From Shinella granuli (GTDB taxonomy: Bacteria > Pseudomonadota > Alphaproteobacteria > Rhizobiales > Rhizobiaceae), in assembly GCF_004341885.1 (NCBI RefSeq), contig NZ_SLVX01000015.1:82878-146877 (forward strand): a stretch of 64,000 nt of DNA. The letters are read 5' to 3'. Below, in pieces: positions 61,353 to 64,000 of this stretch (position 1 is the first letter of the stretch; each line of letters starts with the position of its first letter). Under the pieces are notes generated by a model that saw only the letters and a list, made by a program, of their open reading frames with translations, had not been told where the DNA came from and made no database searches. A program made the position numbers and the translations under genes.

Positions 61353-61356
61353 AGCC

Positions 61357-62169
61357 TCAGACGACCCGAAGCCCGAACCCCTGCATCAGCCGGCGTGTCG
61401 AAAAGTCCGGCTTGCCGGAGGTGAAGACGGCGATGTCCTCGCCCGGGGCGAGGGTTTCCAGCGGGGGGACGAGGCGGCGGGCCTGGCGGGCGATGGCCTC
61501 GGCGGGGTCGAGCCAGTCGACCGGCCAGGGGGCGAGCTTGCGGAAGAGGTTGGCCATGAAGGGATAGTGCGTGCAGGCGAGCACGACGATGTCCGTCTTG
61601 AGGCCGTCCTCGTCGACGAAGCAGGGCATGATCTCGGCGCGCACGGCCTCGTCGGAGACGGTCTCGCCGCGGATATAGGCCTCGGCCATGCGGGCGAGGT
61701 TCTCAGAGCCGACGAGGCGTACGTCGCACTGGCTGGCGAAGGACTGGATGAGGTCGCGCGTATAGGCGCGCTTCACCGTGCCGGGCGTGGCCAGCACCGA
61801 GACAAGGCCGGAACGGGTGCGCTCGGCGGCGGGCTTTATCGCGGGCACGGTGCCGACGAAGGGCATGTGGGGGAATGCGGCGCGCAGGTCCGCGCCGACG
61901 AGCGTGAAGGCCGTGTTGCAGGCGATGACGCAGATTTCCGGGTCGTGTTCGGCGAGCAGTCTTGCGAAGAGATCGACGACATGCGCCTTCAGCGCCGGCT
62001 CTTCCCAGCCGCCATAGGGAAAGCCGGCATCGTCGGCCACATAGGTGAAGTGCCGCTCGGGTATCAGCACGCGCGCCTCGCGCAGCACGGTCAGGCCGCC
62101 GATGCCGCTGTCGAACATCAGGATGGGCTTGGCCGACGCCTGTTCCGGAAAGGGCCTATGCGTCGTCAC
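61357..62169 (-). CDS. murI: Glutamate racemase
   Basis: Supplies D-glutamate for peptidoglycan. The 270-residue protein has the first catalytic Cys region [17 protein letters not shown] and the second [17 protein letters not shown], with [14 protein letters not shown] at the N-terminus and [11 protein letters not shown] in between. It overlaps the TrmJ-like gene by 14 bases upstream; its stop lies four bases from the higBA operator, so higBA sits in the immediate 3' flank of murI. Confidence 0.97.
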   Translation of the reverse strand: MTTHRPFPEQASAKPILMFDSGIGGLTVLREARVLIPERHFTYVADDAGFPYGGWEEPALKAHVVDLFARLLAEHDPEICVIACNTAFTLVGADLRAAFPHMPFVGTVPAIKPAAERTRSGLVSVLATPGTVKRAYTRDLIQSFASQCDVRLVGSENLARMAEAYIRGETVSDEAVRAEIMPCFVDEDGLKTDIVVLACTHYPFMANLFRKLAPWPVDWLDPAEAIARQARRLVPPLETLAPGEDIAVFTSGKPDFSTRRLMQGFGLRVV

Positions 62170-62989
62170 GGGGCACCTTGGGCCGGCGGTTGCGGGTGCG
62201 GTTGGGGTTGGTCGCGCCGCGCGGCGATTCGCGGGTGAAGCGATCGAGGCAGGAGATGATGCCGCGCAGGACCTGGATCTCCGTGCCGGTGAAGGACGGA
62301 CGCGTCAGGATGGCGCGCAGGTTCTCCACCAGCTTGGGCTTTTTCTCGGCGGGCCGGAAGTAGCCGCGCGCCTCCAGCGTCTCCTCCACATGGTCGAACA
62401 GCCCCTGCAGCTCCTCCTTTTTGGCCGGGCGCTGCGGCAGCGCGTCGAAGGGCGTGTCCTCGACCGAGGCAAGGCCGCTCTTCATCCACTCGTAACTCAT
62501 CAGGAGCACGGCCTGGGCGAGGTTGAGCGAGGCGAAGGCGGGGTTGACCGGGAAGGTCACCAGCTCGTCGGCGAGCGCGATCTCCTCGTTGGTGAGGCCC
62601 GTGCGCTCACGGCCGAAGAGAATGCCGGTCTTCTGCCCGGCGCGGAAGCGCACGCGCAGGTCGTCGGCAGCGACGACCGGCGAGCGGACCTCCTTGTAGC
62701 CGTAGCGGTCGCGCGCGGTCGTCGCATAGACGAATTCGAGGTCGGCGACGGCCGCCTCCAGCGACGGATAGACCTTCGCCGCCTCGATGACGTGATCGGC
62801 CTTGCTGGCGGCGGAGATCGCCTTCTCGCTCGGCCAGCCGTCGCGCGGATTGACGAGGCGCAGTTCGGCAAGGCCGAAATTCGCCATGGCGCGCGCCACC
62901 ATGCCGATATTCTCGCCGAGTTGCGGATGAACGAGGATGATCGCCGGTCCCTCGGCGATCAGCGTGCGTTCGCTGTTCGTGCCTGCCAT
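62156..62989 (-). CDS. TrmJ-like RNA 2'-O-methyltransferase (SPOUT)
   Basis: A 277-residue TrmH-family group 1 methyltransferase; TrmJ modifies position 32 of tRNAs. The SPOUT knot motifs are seen in [40 protein letters not shown] and [22 protein letters not shown]. Start at the ATG 62989; a TTG two codons ahead is also possible. Translationally overlapped with murI. Together with ttcA, which also acts at tRNA position 32, it makes two candidate position-32 modifiers in this 8-kb stretch. Confidence 0.9.
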   Translation of the reverse strand: MAGTNSERTLIAEGPAIILVHPQLGENIGMVARAMANFGLAELRLVNPRDGWPSEKAISAASKADHVIEAAKVYPSLEAAVADLEFVYATTARDRYGYKEVRSPVVAADDLRVRFRAGQKTGILFGRERTGLTNEEIALADELVTFPVNPAFASLNLAQAVLLMSYEWMKSGLASVEDTPFDALPQRPAKKEELQGLFDHVEETLEARGYFRPAEKKPKLVENLRAILTRPSFTGTEIQVLRGIISCLDRFTRESPRGATNPNRTRNRRPKVPRDDA

Positions 62990-63058
62990 GCCCAAATATC
63001 CCTGGAAAGTTCGGGCTTCACTGGCACAATAAGCGGCAAATGAAAAGCATGAAGCCGC

Positions 63059-63634
63059 TCATTCGGGGGATTCGGCGGCGCTGCCGTTGCCGTCATTGGC
63101 GCCGGCCTCGGCGATCTCCACCATTTCCTTCTTCAGGGAGGCGCCCTCCTCGAAGCTCGGGCGCTCGATGTCGTCGATCACCGCCCGGCCGTCCTCCTCG
63201 ATCAACTTGAAGACCAGCGTTTCCGGCTGCCAGTCGGCGGCCCGCTCGCCGAAGCAATGGCTGTTGTCGAAGGTCACGGTCACGTCTTCCGCGCCGTTCG
63301 CCGGCTGTCCCTCGGTGGTCGTGACGTCCTTCAGCGCACAGCCGTCCTGGCCGCCGATGATCGGATCGTAGTCGAAGGGCGAACCGTCGTCCTCATAGGC
63401 GGGATACTTCGCCGCTTCCTTGTACTTGGCGACGAAATCCTTGCTGTAGAGACGCTTCAGGAAGTCCTCGGAGAAGTAGTCGGCATAGGGCGGCGGCGTA
63501 TCGGTGTCCGCGCCGAGATCCTGCCAGTTGGCCGCCGCGGCCGCCATGACCTCCGAAACGGGTGCCTTGAAATCGGCAGCCTCCACGGAAACGGGAAGCA
63601 AAAGGGCAAGCGCAACGAGGCCGAGACGCGACAT
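63059..63634 (-). CDS. Exported protein of unknown function
   Basis: A 191-residue protein with signal peptide (MSRLGLVALALLLPVSVEA, cleaved before ADFKAPVSE). I chose the ATG at 63634, six bases after GGAG; ATGs at 63637 and 63646 are alternatives. The mature part includes PPPYADYFSEDFLKRLYSKD and two cysteines (GGQDGCALKD, NSHCFGE) that may pair, followed by a strongly acidic C-terminus. It looks like a DUF3828-like or related periplasmic domain, but I cannot name it with confidence. Divergent from icd. Confidence 0.75.
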   Translation of the reverse strand: MSRLGLVALALLLPVSVEAADFKAPVSEVMAAAAANWQDLGADTDTPPPYADYFSEDFLKRLYSKDFVAKYKEAAKYPAYEDDGSPFDYDPIIGGQDGCALKDVTTTEGQPANGAEDVTVTFDNSHCFGERAADWQPETLVFKLIEEDGRAVIDDIERPSFEEGASLKKEMVEIAEAGANDGNGSAAESPE

Positions 63635-63848
63635 CATGTTCTCCATTGAATGACGGCGGACCGGAACGGCCGCCCGAGAGCCTTCCTGAAACGGAATTCC
63701 GGCGAAACTTATTCTCAACCCCGGCGAAAATAAACCGTCTCGGCAATTGGTTGGCTTTGCCTTCCCGGCCGCGAGTGCTATAGGGCCAAACATTCCTTTA
63801 AAGTCCACGATCCGGGGCGCAAGGCCCCGACAAAATACGAGGCTCTCC

Positions 63849-64000
63849 ATGGCAAAGATCAAGGTCGCCAACCCGGTCGTCGAGCTCGACGGCGACGAGA
63901 TGACGCGCATCATCTGGCAGTTCATCAAGGACAAGCTGATCCATCCGTACCTGGACATCGACCTCGAATATTACGACCTCGGCATGGAGAACCGCGACGC
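63849..64000 (+). CDS. icd: Isocitrate dehydrogenase (NADP), 5' end
   Basis: Oxidative decarboxylation of isocitrate to 2-oxoglutarate with NADP. Only the first 50 residues are inside the window ([20 protein letters not shown], then [20 protein letters not shown]), which is typical of the homodimeric type related to eukaryotic NADP-IDH; the rest lies beyond base 64000. GAGG about ten bases ahead is the probable ribosome site. The citric acid cycle enzyme gltA is about 9 kb away. Confidence 0.95.
   Translation, partial: MAKIKVANPVVELDGDEMTRIIWQFIKDKLIHPYLDIDLEYYDLGMENRD

Overview
This window is high-GC chromosomal DNA that reads as an alphaproteobacterium of the order Hyphomicrobiales (Rhizobiales), most likely Rhizobiaceae (Rhizobium/Sinorhizobium/Shinella/Agrobacterium-like). 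The evidence is the protein flavour of GyrA, S4, Tgt and UvrA, two LexA sites of the alphaproteobacterial direct-repeat type (GTTC-N7-GTTC), a sigma-54 promoter before glnBA, an IalB-family protein, and intergenic repeats of the kind common in rhizobial genomes. Almost everything is core housekeeping. I see no phage, insertion sequence, CRISPR array, rRNA or tRNA.

Layout. 1-2857 (+): 3' end of metG, then tatD and a PhnP-like metallo-beta-lactamase protein, converging on purC (-). 3799-5325: an AT-richer patch with a possible 42-codon ORF, a GNAT acetyltransferase and a secreted DUF4864-type protein. 5365-9793 (-): coaD-ppiA-ppiB, a strong terminator, then YdcZ-like exporter-queA-tgt (queuosine). 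10043-10328 (+): two tandem tiny membrane ORFs, three hairpins, then gyrA (-) divergent from a MarC-family gene. 14204-15508: repeat element, cupin (-), ssb (-), divergent from uvrA (+) with an SOS box between. 18723-22507: GST, DUF72, BKACE-like enzyme, NAD(P)HX repair enzyme. 22872-24680 (+): glnB-glnA behind a sigma-54 promoter. 24929-27044 (-): a TAXI-type periplasmic protein with a membrane-anchored coiled-coil protein. 27198-31829: hspQ, ialB-like, orphan peptide-binding protein, FrnE-type DsbA, GST. 31896-37922: sdhE-mfd (-) divergent from recG (+). 38021-42986: tiny secreted protein, DUF502, GNAT, glmS, glmU. 43109-50514: Na/Pi cotransporter-like protein, then PpiD-like-trpD-trpC-moaC-moeA. 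50608-53879: lexA converging on comEC. 54187-58878: gltA, inositol monophosphatase, ttcA, glsA, rpsD. 59099-61319: a HerA/DUF87-type ATPase and a higBA toxin-antitoxin pair. 61357-64000: murI, a TrmJ-like methyltransferase, an exported protein, and the start of icd.

How the genes work together. The DNA-damage response appears twice: lexA carries its own operator, and uvrA carries a matching one; mfd, recG and ssb are also here. Nitrogen status is represented by the PII protein and glutamine synthetase under sigma-54, plus glutaminase. glmU and glmS make UDP-GlcNAc, and murI makes D-Glu for the wall.

No dramatic new system is evident. The points most worth a second look are the higBA pair, whose promoter lies inside a perfect 26-bp palindrome and whose toxin mRNA looks leaderless; a Tgt that has lost three of the four classical zinc ligands; the TAXI protein/coiled-coil pair without a TRAP permease; the tandem tiny membrane ORFs; and the intergenic repeats.
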